A stretch of DNA of 42,827 nucleotides from Frankiales bacterium. Its GTDB lineage: Bacteria > Actinomycetota > Actinomycetes > Mycobacteriales > SCTD01. The stretch covers positions 1 to 42,827 of the forward strand of contig JAODND010000065.1 in assembly GCA_025465465.1 (NCBI GenBank), given 5' to 3'. The notes beneath the pieces were generated by a model. The model was not told the DNA's origin. It made no database searches and saw only the letters and a program-made list of their open reading frames with translations. The position numbers and the translations under genes are program-made. Positions 24,823 through 32,665 of the stretch are shown in pieces (positions within the stretch are counted from its first letter, which is position 1; each line of letters opens with the position of its first letter).

Positions 24823-27429
24823 ATGTCCCTGCCCTTCCGCCCTCGCCACGGCATTCTTGCCGGGGCCGTCGCTCTCAGCGTCACGGGCCTGCTCGTCTCG
24901 GCCACCTCCCCCACGACCGCTGCGGTGCCGGGCGCGAACACCGCAGAGCTGCGGGCGCTCCTCCGCGGCGCCGCGCAGTCACCCACGACCGAGCGCTTCG
25001 GCACCATCGGCGGAGGTGGCGGTGAGTCGGCCGAGCTCAAGTCGCAGGCCGAGCAGTACGCCCAGGCCCGCACCGCTCCTGGCCAGGTCGCCCCGGGCGC
25101 CTACTCCGCGGCCTACGCGCAGCTGGCCGGGCTGCCCGCGAGCGGCAGCGCGACCGAGGTGACGACCAAGCCCTACAACAGCGACGACCTCCGCTACCGC
25201 GACCCGGCCGCGTCCAACAGCACCGGCGGTTCGGGCCTGGTCACCGGCCGGATCACCGGTCTCGCCGCCGACCCAGCGCACCACGTGGTCTACGCGGGTG
25301 GCGCTGACGGTGGCGTCTTCCGCGGTGCCCTGTCGAACACCGGCGACGTGACCAGCTGGACCGCTATCTCCGACGCGCTGCCGACTCTCTCGACCGGTGA
25401 CCTGGAGTACGACAGCGCGACCCAGACCCTCTGGTACGCCACCGGCGAGGCCAACACCGGCGCGACGTCCTACGTCGGCTCCGGCGTCTACCGACTCGTC
25501 ACGCCGTGGAGCAGCAGCTTCGCGCCGAGCAGCCGGGTCGGTGGCACCGAGCTGGAGAGCACCGTCATCAACAAGGTCCGCTTCGACGGGGCCGGCAAGG
25601 TCTACGCCGCCAGCAGCCGCGGCATCTGGTCGCACAGCGCAACGGTCGGCACGGGCGCCTGGACGTTCAACTACGCCCCCAACCCGGGCTACCTGCCCGG
25701 CGGCGCCACCGCCACGGATCCAAACGCGCCGTACAAGAACATCGTCAACGACATCGCGGCCCTGCCCGACGGCACCGGCAGGCACCTGGTCGCCGACATC
25801 GCCTGGCGCGGCGGGGACACCTACAACGGCTTCTACCGCTCCGACGACGGCGGCACGACCTGGACCAAGGTCAACCCCAGCGGCGCGATCAACCCCAAGG
25901 AGATCGGCAACGCCGAGTTCGCGTACTCCTCCGACGGCTCGAAGCTCTACACCGTCCTCGAGTCGACTGCGCTGTACAACAAGGCCACCGGCACCGTGAA
26001 CAGCTACCTCGCCGGCGTCTACGTCAGCAACAGCGGCAGCGTGGCCGGGCCGTGGAGCAACATCGCCGACTCGAGCAAGCTCGCCAACAGCGGCTCGGCG
26101 CTCAAGCAGTCCGTGGGCGGCAAGGGCTACGGCCCGGGCGTGCAGGCCTGGTACAACAACTTCATCCAGGTCGACCCAGCGAACGCGAACCACGTCTGGG
26201 TGGGCCTCGAGGAGGTCTATGAGACCACCAACGGCGGCAGCAGCTGGACCACTCCCGGTCCCTACTGGAACTTCTACTTCAGCTGCTGGTCCTTCGACCC
26301 CGCCAAGAACACCTGCAGCAAGACGACGCACTCCGACCAGCACGCCGTGGCCGTCGGGGGCGGACGGGTCTACGTCGGCAACGACGGCGGCGTCTACAGC
26401 CGGCCGGTCAACGGCGCGCTCGATGCCTACGGCCACGCCAAGGACTGGAAGAGCCTGAACGCCGGGCTCGACACGCTGCAGTTCTACTCGGTCGGCGTCG
26501 GCACCACGGCTGACCACGGGCTCGCGGTCAGCGGTGGCCTGCAGGACAACGGCCAGCTGCTCCAGCTCGCCGACGACACGAACGCCGGTTCACCGTTCGG
26601 CGGCGACGGTGGTGACACCCTCGTCGACCCGCGACCGGGCAAGGCCTGCAACATCGTCGCCGAGTACGTCTACCTGTCGATGTCAGTCACCAACAACTGC
26701 GGACGGTCGGACGGCACGACCTCGGCCATCCGCAACATCGACCCGGGCGACCCCGGCGCGCGCTTCATCGCGCCCTTCACGGCCGACTCCGCCAACCCGG
26801 ACAGCTGGCTCGCGGGAGGTGAGTTCGTCTGGACGCAGTCGAAGGGCTACAACATCCAGAACGGCCAGGACTGGACCAAGCAGTTCGACGTCGGCGCCGG
26901 CCACTCGATCACGGCCACCGCGCTGCAGAACGGCGTCGGCTGGGTCACCTGGTGCGGCCCCTGCAACAACGCCGGCTTCACCCGCGGCGTGGCGACCAAC
27001 GTCGGAGGCACCTGGCACCAGGTCTCGTTGCCGACGAACGTCCCGAACCGCTATCTGGCAGGCGTCACGATCGACCCCGCCGATGCCACCGGCAAGACGG
27101 CCTACCTCGTGGTCAACGGCTTCAGCCGTCAGTTCACCGAAGGCCCCGGCACGGGTTTCGGCCACCTCTGGAAGACCACGGACGGCGGCACCACGTGGAG
27201 CAACGCCAGTGCTTCGGTGCCTGATGTCCCGGCTTCCTCGCTCGTCATCAGCGGTGGCACCTGGTACCTCGGCACCGACCTCGGGGTCATCACGAGCTCC
27301 AACGCGGGAGCGAGCTGGAAGCGCGTCGCCGGCTTCCCGTACGTCACCGTGATGCAGCTCAAGGTCGCCCCCGGCGGCACGGTCTACGCGGCCACCCACG
27401 GCCGGGGTATCTGGACGGTCACGCCTTAG
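24823..27429 (+). CDS. Large secreted BNR/sialidase-like beta-propeller protein
   Basis: An 868-residue exported protein. The first ~35 residues are a signal peptide (basic start, then ILAGAVALSVTGLLVSA, AxA-like end). The rest has Asp-box/BNR repeats: SDDGGTTWTKV, TTNGGSSWTTP, TTDGGTTWSNA and SSNAGASWKRV, with blade motifs such as VYAGGADGGVFRG, VYVGNDGGVYSR and VYAATHGRGIWTV. That pattern fits one or two beta-propellers of the sialidase/VPS10/GH74-like superfamily. I cannot identify catalytic residues, so glycosidase activity is not claimed. ATG 24823 follows GGAGG by 4 nt. A strong terminator follows. It is likely a stand-alone extracellular hydrolase or binding protein. Confidence 0.85.
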   Translation: MSLPFRPRHGILAGAVALSVTGLLVSATSPTTAAVPGANTAELRALLRGAAQSPTTERFGTIGGGGGESAELKSQAEQYAQARTAPGQVAPGAYSAAYAQLAGLPASGSATEVTTKPYNSDDLRYRDPAASNSTGGSGLVTGRITGLAADPAHHVVYAGGADGGVFRGALSNTGDVTSWTAISDALPTLSTGDLEYDSATQTLWYATGEANTGATSYVGSGVYRLVTPWSSSFAPSSRVGGTELESTVINKVRFDGAGKVYAASSRGIWSHSATVGTGAWTFNYAPNPGYLPGGATATDPNAPYKNIVNDIAALPDGTGRHLVADIAWRGGDTYNGFYRSDDGGTTWTKVNPSGAINPKEIGNAEFAYSSDGSKLYTVLESTALYNKATGTVNSYLAGVYVSNSGSVAGPWSNIADSSKLANSGSALKQSVGGKGYGPGVQAWYNNFIQVDPANANHVWVGLEEVYETTNGGSSWTTPGPYWNFYFSCWSFDPAKNTCSKTTHSDQHAVAVGGGRVYVGNDGGVYSRPVNGALDAYGHAKDWKSLNAGLDTLQFYSVGVGTTADHGLAVSGGLQDNGQLLQLADDTNAGSPFGGDGGDTLVDPRPGKACNIVAEYVYLSMSVTNNCGRSDGTTSAIRNIDPGDPGARFIAPFTADSANPDSWLAGGEFVWTQSKGYNIQNGQDWTKQFDVGAGHSITATALQNGVGWVTWCGPCNNAGFTRGVATNVGGTWHQVSLPTNVPNRYLAGVTIDPADATGKTAYLVVNGFSRQFTEGPGTGFGHLWKTTDGGTTWSNASASVPDVPASSLVISGGTWYLGTDLGVITSSNAGASWKRVAGFPYVTVMQLKVAPGGTVYAATHGRGIWTVTP

Positions 27430-27434
27430 CACGT

Positions 27435-27481
27435 ACGACGGAAGGGGCCCCGATCACGACGACCGGGGCCCCTTCCGTCGT
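27435..27481 (+). terminator. Perfect 18-bp stem terminator
   Basis: The left arm 27435-27452 (ACGACGGAAGGGGCCCCG) and right arm 27464-27481 are exact reverse complements with an 11-nt loop. It begins 6 nt after the propeller gene stop. There is no T-tract after the stem, as in many actinobacterial terminators. It separates that gene from the tetR gene. Confidence 0.8.
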
Positions 27482-27506
27482 CCAAGAAGGTCCTAGGCTC
27501 AGGGCG

Positions 27507-28088
27507 GTGACGAGGACCCAGGCGGAGCGGCGCGCCTCGACGCAGGCCAAGATCCTCGACGCGACCGTCGAGGCCCTGGTGCACGTGGGGTACGCGGGTG
27601 CCTCCACCACCGAGATCTGCAAGCGCGCGGGGGTGTCCCAGGGTGCGCTGTTCCGCTACTGGCCCACCAAGGGCGAGCTGCTCGCCGACGCGGCGAAGCA
27701 CCTGCTGGGCCGGGTCACCGAGGCCTACGAGCAGGCCTTCGCCGGCCGCGGCGGCGTGGGTGCCCGGGAGGCGCTCGAGGGCCTCTGGGAGACCTACCGT
27801 CAGCCCGACCTCCAGGCTGCCGTCGAGCTCTACGTCGCGGCGCGCACCGACCCCGAGCTCGCCGCCGCCCTCGCCCGGATCGAGCCCGCGCACCGCGCGA
27901 ACCTGCACCGGATCGCCGTACAGGTCCTCGATCCGGGGCTGGTCGCGCTGCCCGGCTTCTCGGACTTCGTGGAGCTGGCGCTCGCCGCGGTGCAGGGCGC
28001 GGCCATGAGCGCCGCGGTCGTCGACGCCTCCCACGACGTCGTGCTCGGCGCCTTGGAGCAGGTCGTCAACCTGCTTGCCCCAAGATAG
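27507..28088 (+). CDS. TetR-family transcriptional regulator
   Basis: A 193-residue TetR-type repressor. The DNA-binding helices are at the N-terminus (RASTQAKILDATVEALVHVGYAGASTTEICKRAGVSQGALFRYWPTKGELL), followed by a helical ligand domain with no recognisable specificity. Start GTG 27507 gives the usual ~10 residues before the first helix. It ends 34 nt before the sterol-desaturase-like gene, and a short palindrome lies in that gap, so that gene is its most likely target. The ligand may be a lipid, but this is only a guess from context. Confidence 0.9.
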   Translation: MTRTQAERRASTQAKILDATVEALVHVGYAGASTTEICKRAGVSQGALFRYWPTKGELLADAAKHLLGRVTEAYEQAFAGRGGVGAREALEGLWETYRQPDLQAAVELYVAARTDPELAAALARIEPAHRANLHRIAVQVLDPGLVALPGFSDFVELALAAVQGAAMSAAVVDASHDVVLGALEQVVNLLAPR

Positions 28089-28100
28089 TGACAGTTCACT
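28087..28100. promoter_or_regulatory. Small palindrome between tetR and the desaturase gene
   Basis: AGTGA (28087-28091) and TCACT (28096-28100) with a 4-nt spacer form a 14-bp dyad, overlapping the tetR stop codon and 22 nt upstream of the next ATG. Size and position suit a TetR operator, but the arms are short. Confidence 0.35.
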
Positions 28101-28122
28101 CTTTATCTGCCATCCTCGGGTC

Positions 28123-28986
28123 ATGGCTGATGCGATCCTGCTGTTCGCAATCCCGGGCTTCCTGGGGCTGATGCTGCTCGAGCTGGCCGTCACGCGGGCC
28201 GGTCAGCAGCAGGAGGCGCGGCTGCTCGGCTACCACCGTGCCGACTCGCGCACCTCGCTCACCATGGGCGTCGGCTCGCTGGTCGTCAACGGTGGCTGGC
28301 GGCTCGTGGAGGTCGTCGTCCTCGGGCTGGCCGCCGCGCTCGTGCCGTGGTCGCTCGGCCATGGCTGGGCGGCCTGGGTCGTCGGCATCATCGGCATCGA
28401 CTTCTTCTACTACTGGGACCACCGCGCCGGGCACCGGGTGCGGATGCTGTGGGCCTCGCACGTCGTGCACCACAGCTCGCAGCACTACAACCTCTCGACC
28501 GCGCTTCGCCAGACCTGGACCGGCGAGTACACCGTCCTGTTCTTCCTGCCGGTCGCCCTGATGGGCGTGCCCATCGAGATCGTGCTGGCCTGCTGGTCGG
28601 TCAACCTGCTGTACCAGTTCTGGATCCACACCGAGGCGATCGACACGATGTGGGGCTGGTTCGAGCTCCTGTTCAACACGCCCTCGCACCACCGCGTGCA
28701 CCACGGCTCGCAGTCGCAGTACCTCGACCGCAACTACGCCGGCGTCCTCATCGTGTGGGACCGGCTGTTCAGGACCTTCGAGCCGGAGGGCGAGCGGGTC
28801 GTCTACGGGCTCACCAAGAACATCGAGACCTACAACCCGCTGCGCGTCGCCACGCACGAGTACGTCGCCCTCTGGCGCGACCTGCGTACGGCCGGGTGCT
28901 GGCGTGACCGGGCCGGCTTCCTGCTCCACGGCCCGGGCTGGTCCCCCACCCCCGCCGATCCGGTACGGGTACCCCTCGCGGCATGA
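28123..28986 (+). CDS. Sterol desaturase / fatty acid hydroxylase family membrane protein
   Basis: A 287-residue integral membrane di-iron oxygenase candidate. The conserved histidine boxes are present: HRAGH, HVVHHSSQHYN and HHRVHHG. Hydrophobic helices include AILLFAIPGFLGLMLLEL, LVEVVVLGLAAALVPW and YTVLFFLPVALMGVPIEIVLACW. Family members hydroxylate or desaturate sterols, fatty acids, carotenoids or ether lipids using O2; the substrate here is unknown. Start ATG 28123; no clear Shine-Dalgarno. It follows a tetR gene closely. Its stop codon lies in the first arm of a long hairpin. Confidence 0.9.
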   Translation: MADAILLFAIPGFLGLMLLELAVTRAGQQQEARLLGYHRADSRTSLTMGVGSLVVNGGWRLVEVVVLGLAAALVPWSLGHGWAAWVVGIIGIDFFYYWDHRAGHRVRMLWASHVVHHSSQHYNLSTALRQTWTGEYTVLFFLPVALMGVPIEIVLACWSVNLLYQFWIHTEAIDTMWGWFELLFNTPSHHRVHHGSQSQYLDRNYAGVLIVWDRLFRTFEPEGERVVYGLTKNIETYNPLRVATHEYVALWRDLRTAGCWRDRAGFLLHGPGWSPTPADPVRVPLAA

Positions 28987-29046
28987 TCCACGGAGAGTTG
29001 CCGCACTCCTTGGGCACCTCAGAGCAGTGCAACTCTCCGTCGATCA
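28984..29046 (+). terminator. Stop-codon-embedded hairpin after the desaturase gene
   Basis: The arms TGATCCACGGAGAGTTGC (28984-29001) and 29029-29046 pair over 18 positions with a single mismatch. The first three bases are the TGA stop of the desaturase gene. The 27-nt loop can pair further (ACT/AGT at its ends). There is no U-tract. It lies 24 nt before the oxidoreductase ATG at 29070, so it may also affect that gene's leader. Confidence 0.6.
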
Positions 29047-29069
29047 ACCGTCGATGAAGGAAAGGGACC

Positions 29070-30047
29070 ATGCTCCGGATCGGGATCCTCGGCGCAGCGA
29101 AGATCGCGCCGCCGGCGCTGGTGCGGCCGGCTCGGGCCGTGGCCGAGGTGGAGGTCACCGCAGTCGCCGCTCGTGACCCCGGCCGGGCCGACGCCTTTGC
29201 GCGCAAGCACGGGATCCCGCGCACCCTGGCGTCGTACCAGGCAGTGCTGGACGACCCCGATGTGGACGCCGTGTACAACCCGTTGCCCAACGGGCTGCAT
29301 GCCGAGTGGACGCTGAAGGCCCTGGCAGCGGGCAAGCACGTGCTGTGCGAGAAGCCGTTCACGGCGAACGCGGCGCAGGCCAGGACCGTCGCCGAGGCGG
29401 CGAAGGCTGCAGGTCTGGTCGTCATGGAGGCGTTCCACTACCGCTACCACCCGCTCGCCGAGCGGATGCGGTCGATCGCGCACAGCGGCGAGCTCGGGAC
29501 GATCCGCTCGGTCAGCGCGTCGCTGTGCTTCCCGCTGCCGAAGTTCAGCGACATCCGCTACGACTACTCCTTGGCGGGTGGCGCGATGATGGATGCGGGC
29601 GTCTATCCGCTCACCTGCCTGCGGCTGCTGGGCCCGAGCGAGCCACATGTCGTGACGGCCCGGGCCAAGCTGCGCAGCCCCCAGGTCGACCGCGCGATGA
29701 GCGTCGAGCTCGGCTACGAGGGGGGCGCGACCGGCCACCTCGAGGCCTCGATGTGGTCGAGCAAGCTGCTGCAGATCCGCGCCCGGGTGAAGGGCGACCG
29801 TGGCGAGCTCAAGGTCTTCAACTTCGTGGCGCCGCACCTGCGCAACCGCCTGACGCTGACGGTGGACGGGAGGACGACCCGCGAGCGGGTGCCAGGCGAC
29901 CCGACCTACACCTACCAGCTGCGCGCCTTCGCCGGCGCGGTGCTGCGGGGCGAGCCGTTCCCGACGACGCCCGAGGACGCCGTGCAGACGATGAGCCTGG
30001 TCGACGACATCTACACCGCGGCCGGCCTGCCGCTGCGCGGGGTGTAG
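29070..30047 (+). CDS. Gfo/Idh/MocA-family oxidoreductase
   Basis: A 325-residue NAD(P)-dependent dehydrogenase. The N-terminal Rossmann domain starts LRIGILGAAKIAPPAL and contains VYNPLPNGLHAEW and the family signature CEKPF (EKP). The C-terminal GFO/IDH/MocA fold has the segment YSLAGGAMMDAGVYP. Substrates in the family are sugars, inositols, trans-dihydrodiols or biliverdin; VMEAFHYRYHP recalls the dihydrodiol dehydrogenase/D-xylose dehydrogenase branch, but specificity is not decided. AAGGA lies upstream of ATG 29070. It converges with the aldehyde dehydrogenase gene, 4 nt apart. Confidence 0.9.
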   Translation: MLRIGILGAAKIAPPALVRPARAVAEVEVTAVAARDPGRADAFARKHGIPRTLASYQAVLDDPDVDAVYNPLPNGLHAEWTLKALAAGKHVLCEKPFTANAAQARTVAEAAKAAGLVVMEAFHYRYHPLAERMRSIAHSGELGTIRSVSASLCFPLPKFSDIRYDYSLAGGAMMDAGVYPLTCLRLLGPSEPHVVTARAKLRSPQVDRAMSVELGYEGGATGHLEASMWSSKLLQIRARVKGDRGELKVFNFVAPHLRNRLTLTVDGRTTRERVPGDPTYTYQLRAFAGAVLRGEPFPTTPEDAVQTMSLVDDIYTAAGLPLRGV

Positions 30048-30051
30048 CTGC

Positions 30052-31596
30052 TCAGACGCTCTCGGGGTAGCGCGAGTAGGTCGGGAAGTTGCCGAACAGC
30101 TGCTCACCCTCGGGGCCTTCGGTGACGGCCTGGACGAGCAGGTCGCCACCGACGAAGGCGCCCTTCCACGAGGCGCCCTTGCCACCGAAGACCTCGTCGC
30201 GGTCGCCGCGACTGCGGGGCTTGTTGACGCCGACCTTGAACGACTGCAGCTGCTCACCGATGCGCGCCGCGAACTCCGCGTCGTCGGTGGCGATGGAGCC
30301 GACCAGCGAGCCGTTGGAGGCGTTCATCGCTGCGAGCAGCTCGTTCTCGGTGTCGACAATGATGACGCTGTCGAGCGGGCCGAACGGCTCGGCGTGGTGC
30401 AGCGCCCAGTTCGTCGGCGGCGCGAGCACGGCCGACGGAGCGACATAGGCGCTGGTGTCCTGGCCGGGTACGAAACGGCCGTCGGCGAGCTCGCCGCGGT
30501 AGAGCGGGATCGCGCCGCCCTTGACCGCTGCTTCGTAGTGCTCGCGCAGCTCCGCAGCCTTGGTGGCGTGGATGACGGGGCCGAAGTCGAGCTCGGGCAG
30601 CGGGTCGAAGGAGGTCTCGACGGCGAGCGGGTGACCGAACCGCAGGGACTGCACCACGGGCAGGTACATCTCCAGGAACTCGGGGAACAGCTCGCGCTGG
30701 ACGACGTACCGGGGGTAGGCCGTGCAGCGCTGCTTGGCGTACTCGAAGCCCTTCTTCAGGTGCCCGCTCAGCGAGGACCAGTCGCTGAAGCCCCAGATGC
30801 CCCAGGTGTTGAGGCCCTCCTGCTCGAGGAAGTGCCGCTTGCCGGTGTCGGCCAGCGTCGTCGCGGCCTTGCGGCCGTTGGCCCGGCCGCCGACGAAGGC
30901 GAGGGCGCCGATCTCCGGGGCGCTGATGAGCGCGTTGCCGAGCGCGGACCCGACGCCGGAGAGCAGCGTGACGGGCAGCCCGTTGCGCCGCATGATCGCG
31001 TGCGCCAGCGTGAGGGTGTGGAAGCCGCCCTGCGAAGGCGTCTTCGCGACGACGGCGTTGCCGGCGAGAGCCTGCACGAGCTCGGCGTGGACCTGCACCG
31101 ACATCGGGTAGTTCCAGGACGCGATGATGCTGACCGGACCGGGCAGCGGCTGACGGCCGGCGATCTGCCGCTCGATCTCCTCGATGTACCAGTCGACGCC
31201 ATCCAGGGCGCGGTCGACGTCGGCGCACGCGAGTCGCCACGGCTTGCCGATCTCCCAGACCAGCAGCAGCGCCAGCGTCTCGCGGTGCTCGCGCATCTCG
31301 TCGACGGCGGCCTTCACGCGACTCTTCCGCTCGTCGAGGTCGATGGCCCCCCATGCCTTGTGCTCGTCGGCCGCCTGCGCGACCGCCGCGACCGCGTCGT
31401 CGTGACCGATCCGCGGCGGGCCCTGGATGGCGGACCCGTCGACAGGGGTGACGTGCTCGCCAGGATCGCCGAGGCGCTGCCACTCGCCCCCGATGAGATT
31501 GAGGATCCGGTCGGCGTCGAAGGCCTCCGGCGCCAGCGCACGCGCACGACCGTAGGCGTCCTCCCAGGAGGTACCGGGCTTGAGGGAGAGCGTCAC
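30052..31596 (-). CDS. Aldehyde dehydrogenase superfamily protein with atypical motifs
   Basis: A 514-residue ALDH-fold protein. Residues consistent with the family are N162 in SWNYP, K185 in AKTP, E258 in FLEQEG and C291 in KQRCTA; the 33-residue Glu-Cys spacing is close to the usual 34. The signature LELGGK is rewritten to LEQEGL, and the Ser-Thr-Gly box becomes FVGGRANGR, so it is a divergent branch. It likely oxidises an aldehyde with NAD(P), but no substrate can be named. GTG 31596 follows AGGAG at about 6-7 nt. A longer in-frame extension upstream is not supported. Confidence 0.85.
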   Translation of the reverse strand: MTLSLKPGTSWEDAYGRARALAPEAFDADRILNLIGGEWQRLGDPGEHVTPVDGSAIQGPPRIGHDDAVAAVAQAADEHKAWGAIDLDERKSRVKAAVDEMREHRETLALLLVWEIGKPWRLACADVDRALDGVDWYIEEIERQIAGRQPLPGPVSIIASWNYPMSVQVHAELVQALAGNAVVAKTPSQGGFHTLTLAHAIMRRNGLPVTLLSGVGSALGNALISAPEIGALAFVGGRANGRKAATTLADTGKRHFLEQEGLNTWGIWGFSDWSSLSGHLKKGFEYAKQRCTAYPRYVVQRELFPEFLEMYLPVVQSLRFGHPLAVETSFDPLPELDFGPVIHATKAAELREHYEAAVKGGAIPLYRGELADGRFVPGQDTSAYVAPSAVLAPPTNWALHHAEPFGPLDSVIIVDTENELLAAMNASNGSLVGSIATDDAEFAARIGEQLQSFKVGVNKPRSRGDRDEVFGGKGASWKGAFVGGDLLVQAVTEGPEGEQLFGNFPTYSRYPESV

Positions 31597-31739
31597 GGAG
31601 GGCTCCTCAGCAGTTGCATGCACGTTGCACCGGTGGGGGCACCGGATGGCGAAGAGTGACTGACGACCTGCCCCCGAATCAAGTCCGGGACAGCGTGACG
31701 AACAGCACTCGGGACGCCCATCCCACATCCTGAGACCCC
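31597..31739. other. Upstream region of the aldehyde dehydrogenase gene
   Basis: Non-coding by my reading. It should contain the leftward promoter of the aldehyde dehydrogenase gene, but I see no convincing -35/-10 pair. The remainder of this intergenic gap is the hairpin at 31740-31815. Confidence 0.4.
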
Positions 31740-31815
31740 GACCCCGGGTGGATGTGGACATAGGGGGTTGTGCGAGTGGCTCGAGCCACCCCCTCTGTCC
31801 ACATCCACGGGGGTC
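31740..31815 (-). terminator. Stop-codon-embedded long hairpin after the GNAT gene
   Basis: The inner arms GTGGATGTGGACA (31748-31760) and its exact complement (31796-31808) are continued inward by AGGGGGT/ACCCCCT (31762-31768, 31788-31794) and outward, past a small bulge, by 6 bp (31740-31745 with 31810-31815). Reading leftward, the structure begins inside the TGA stop of the GNAT gene (31816-31814). The loop holds a perfect 14-bp palindrome, GTGGCTCGAGCCAC (31776-31789), which competes with the inner stem. No U-tract. Confidence 0.6.
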
Positions 31816-32656
31816 AGAACAGGACGCTGGCGAAGGTACCGACCTGGGCGAAGCCGACCTTCTCGTACGCCCGGCGGGCCGCCGCGTTGAAGTCGTTGAC
31901 GTAGAGCGACACCACCGGCGCGATCGTGGCCCGGGCCTGCTCGACCACGGCGGCTGTCCCCCTCGTCCCCAGGCCCCTGCCGCGCAGGGTGGGATCGACC
32001 CACACGCCCTGCACCTGACAGACCTCGGCCGTCGTGGCGCCGATCTCGGCCTTGAACACGACCCGGCCACCTTCGACGCGGGCCCAGGCCCGGTGCAGCG
32101 CGATGAGCTCCTCGACACGCGCCCGGTAGAGGGCGCCCCCGTCGCCGGCCAGCGGCGAGACGCCGACCTCCTCGGTGAACATGGACACGCACGCCGGGAG
32201 CAGCAGGTCGAGCTCGTGCGGCTGGACGAGGCGGACGCCGGTGTCGGACTCGACGGACGGGTCCTCGTCGATCGCCATCACCGGCTGCCGGGCCCGCACG
32301 TCGCGGGCCCAGCCCCAGTGCGGTTTGAGCAGCTGCCACAGCTCTTCGACGGCGCCGGCGGGACCGACGATCGAGGAGCAGCGTCGGCCCTGGCGGCGGG
32401 CCCGCTCGGCGAAGGCGCGAACGGCCTCACCGTGCGCCTGCACAGGGACCAGGTTGGCGCCGGAGTAGCACAGCGACTCGAGCCGCCCGCGCTCGCCGTA
32501 GCCCCAGACCTCGGCACCGAGGCGCCACGGGTCGAGACCACCGGCGTCGAGACGCGAGGCCACGAAGACGTCGCTCACGTGGTCGCGCCGGACGAGCGCG
32601 CGCGCCTCGTCGAGGTCGCGCGCGTCGAGGACCCTGGTGGCAGAGGTCCGCAGCAC
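31814..32656 (-). CDS. DUF4081/GNAT-family N-acetyltransferase
   Basis: A 280-residue protein. Residues about 1-120 match the DUF4081 domain typical of actinobacterial GNATs (RVLDARDLDEARALVRRDHVSDVFVASRL). The C-terminal half is GNAT, with acetyl-CoA motif A VQGVWVDPTLRGRGLGTRG and motif B YVNDFNAAARRAYEKVGF. The substrate is unknown. It is the standard downstream neighbour of ispG in actinobacteria. GTG 32656 lies 9 nt after the ispG stop; the ribosome site is weak, so coupling to ispG is likely. A long hairpin starts at its stop codon. Confidence 0.88.
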   Translation of the reverse strand: MLRTSATRVLDARDLDEARALVRRDHVSDVFVASRLDAGGLDPWRLGAEVWGYGERGRLESLCYSGANLVPVQAHGEAVRAFAERARRQGRRCSSIVGPAGAVEELWQLLKPHWGWARDVRARQPVMAIDEDPSVESDTGVRLVQPHELDLLLPACVSMFTEEVGVSPLAGDGGALYRARVEELIALHRAWARVEGGRVVFKAEIGATTAEVCQVQGVWVDPTLRGRGLGTRGTAAVVEQARATIAPVVSLYVNDFNAAARRAYEKVGFAQVGTFASVLF

Positions 32657-32665
32657 GAAAGGAGC

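Noticed and set aside
30052..32118. A 688-residue version of the aldehyde dehydrogenase
   Set aside because: The extra N-terminus runs through the hairpin and into the GNAT gene. GTG 31596 has a Shine-Dalgarno and begins the conserved part.
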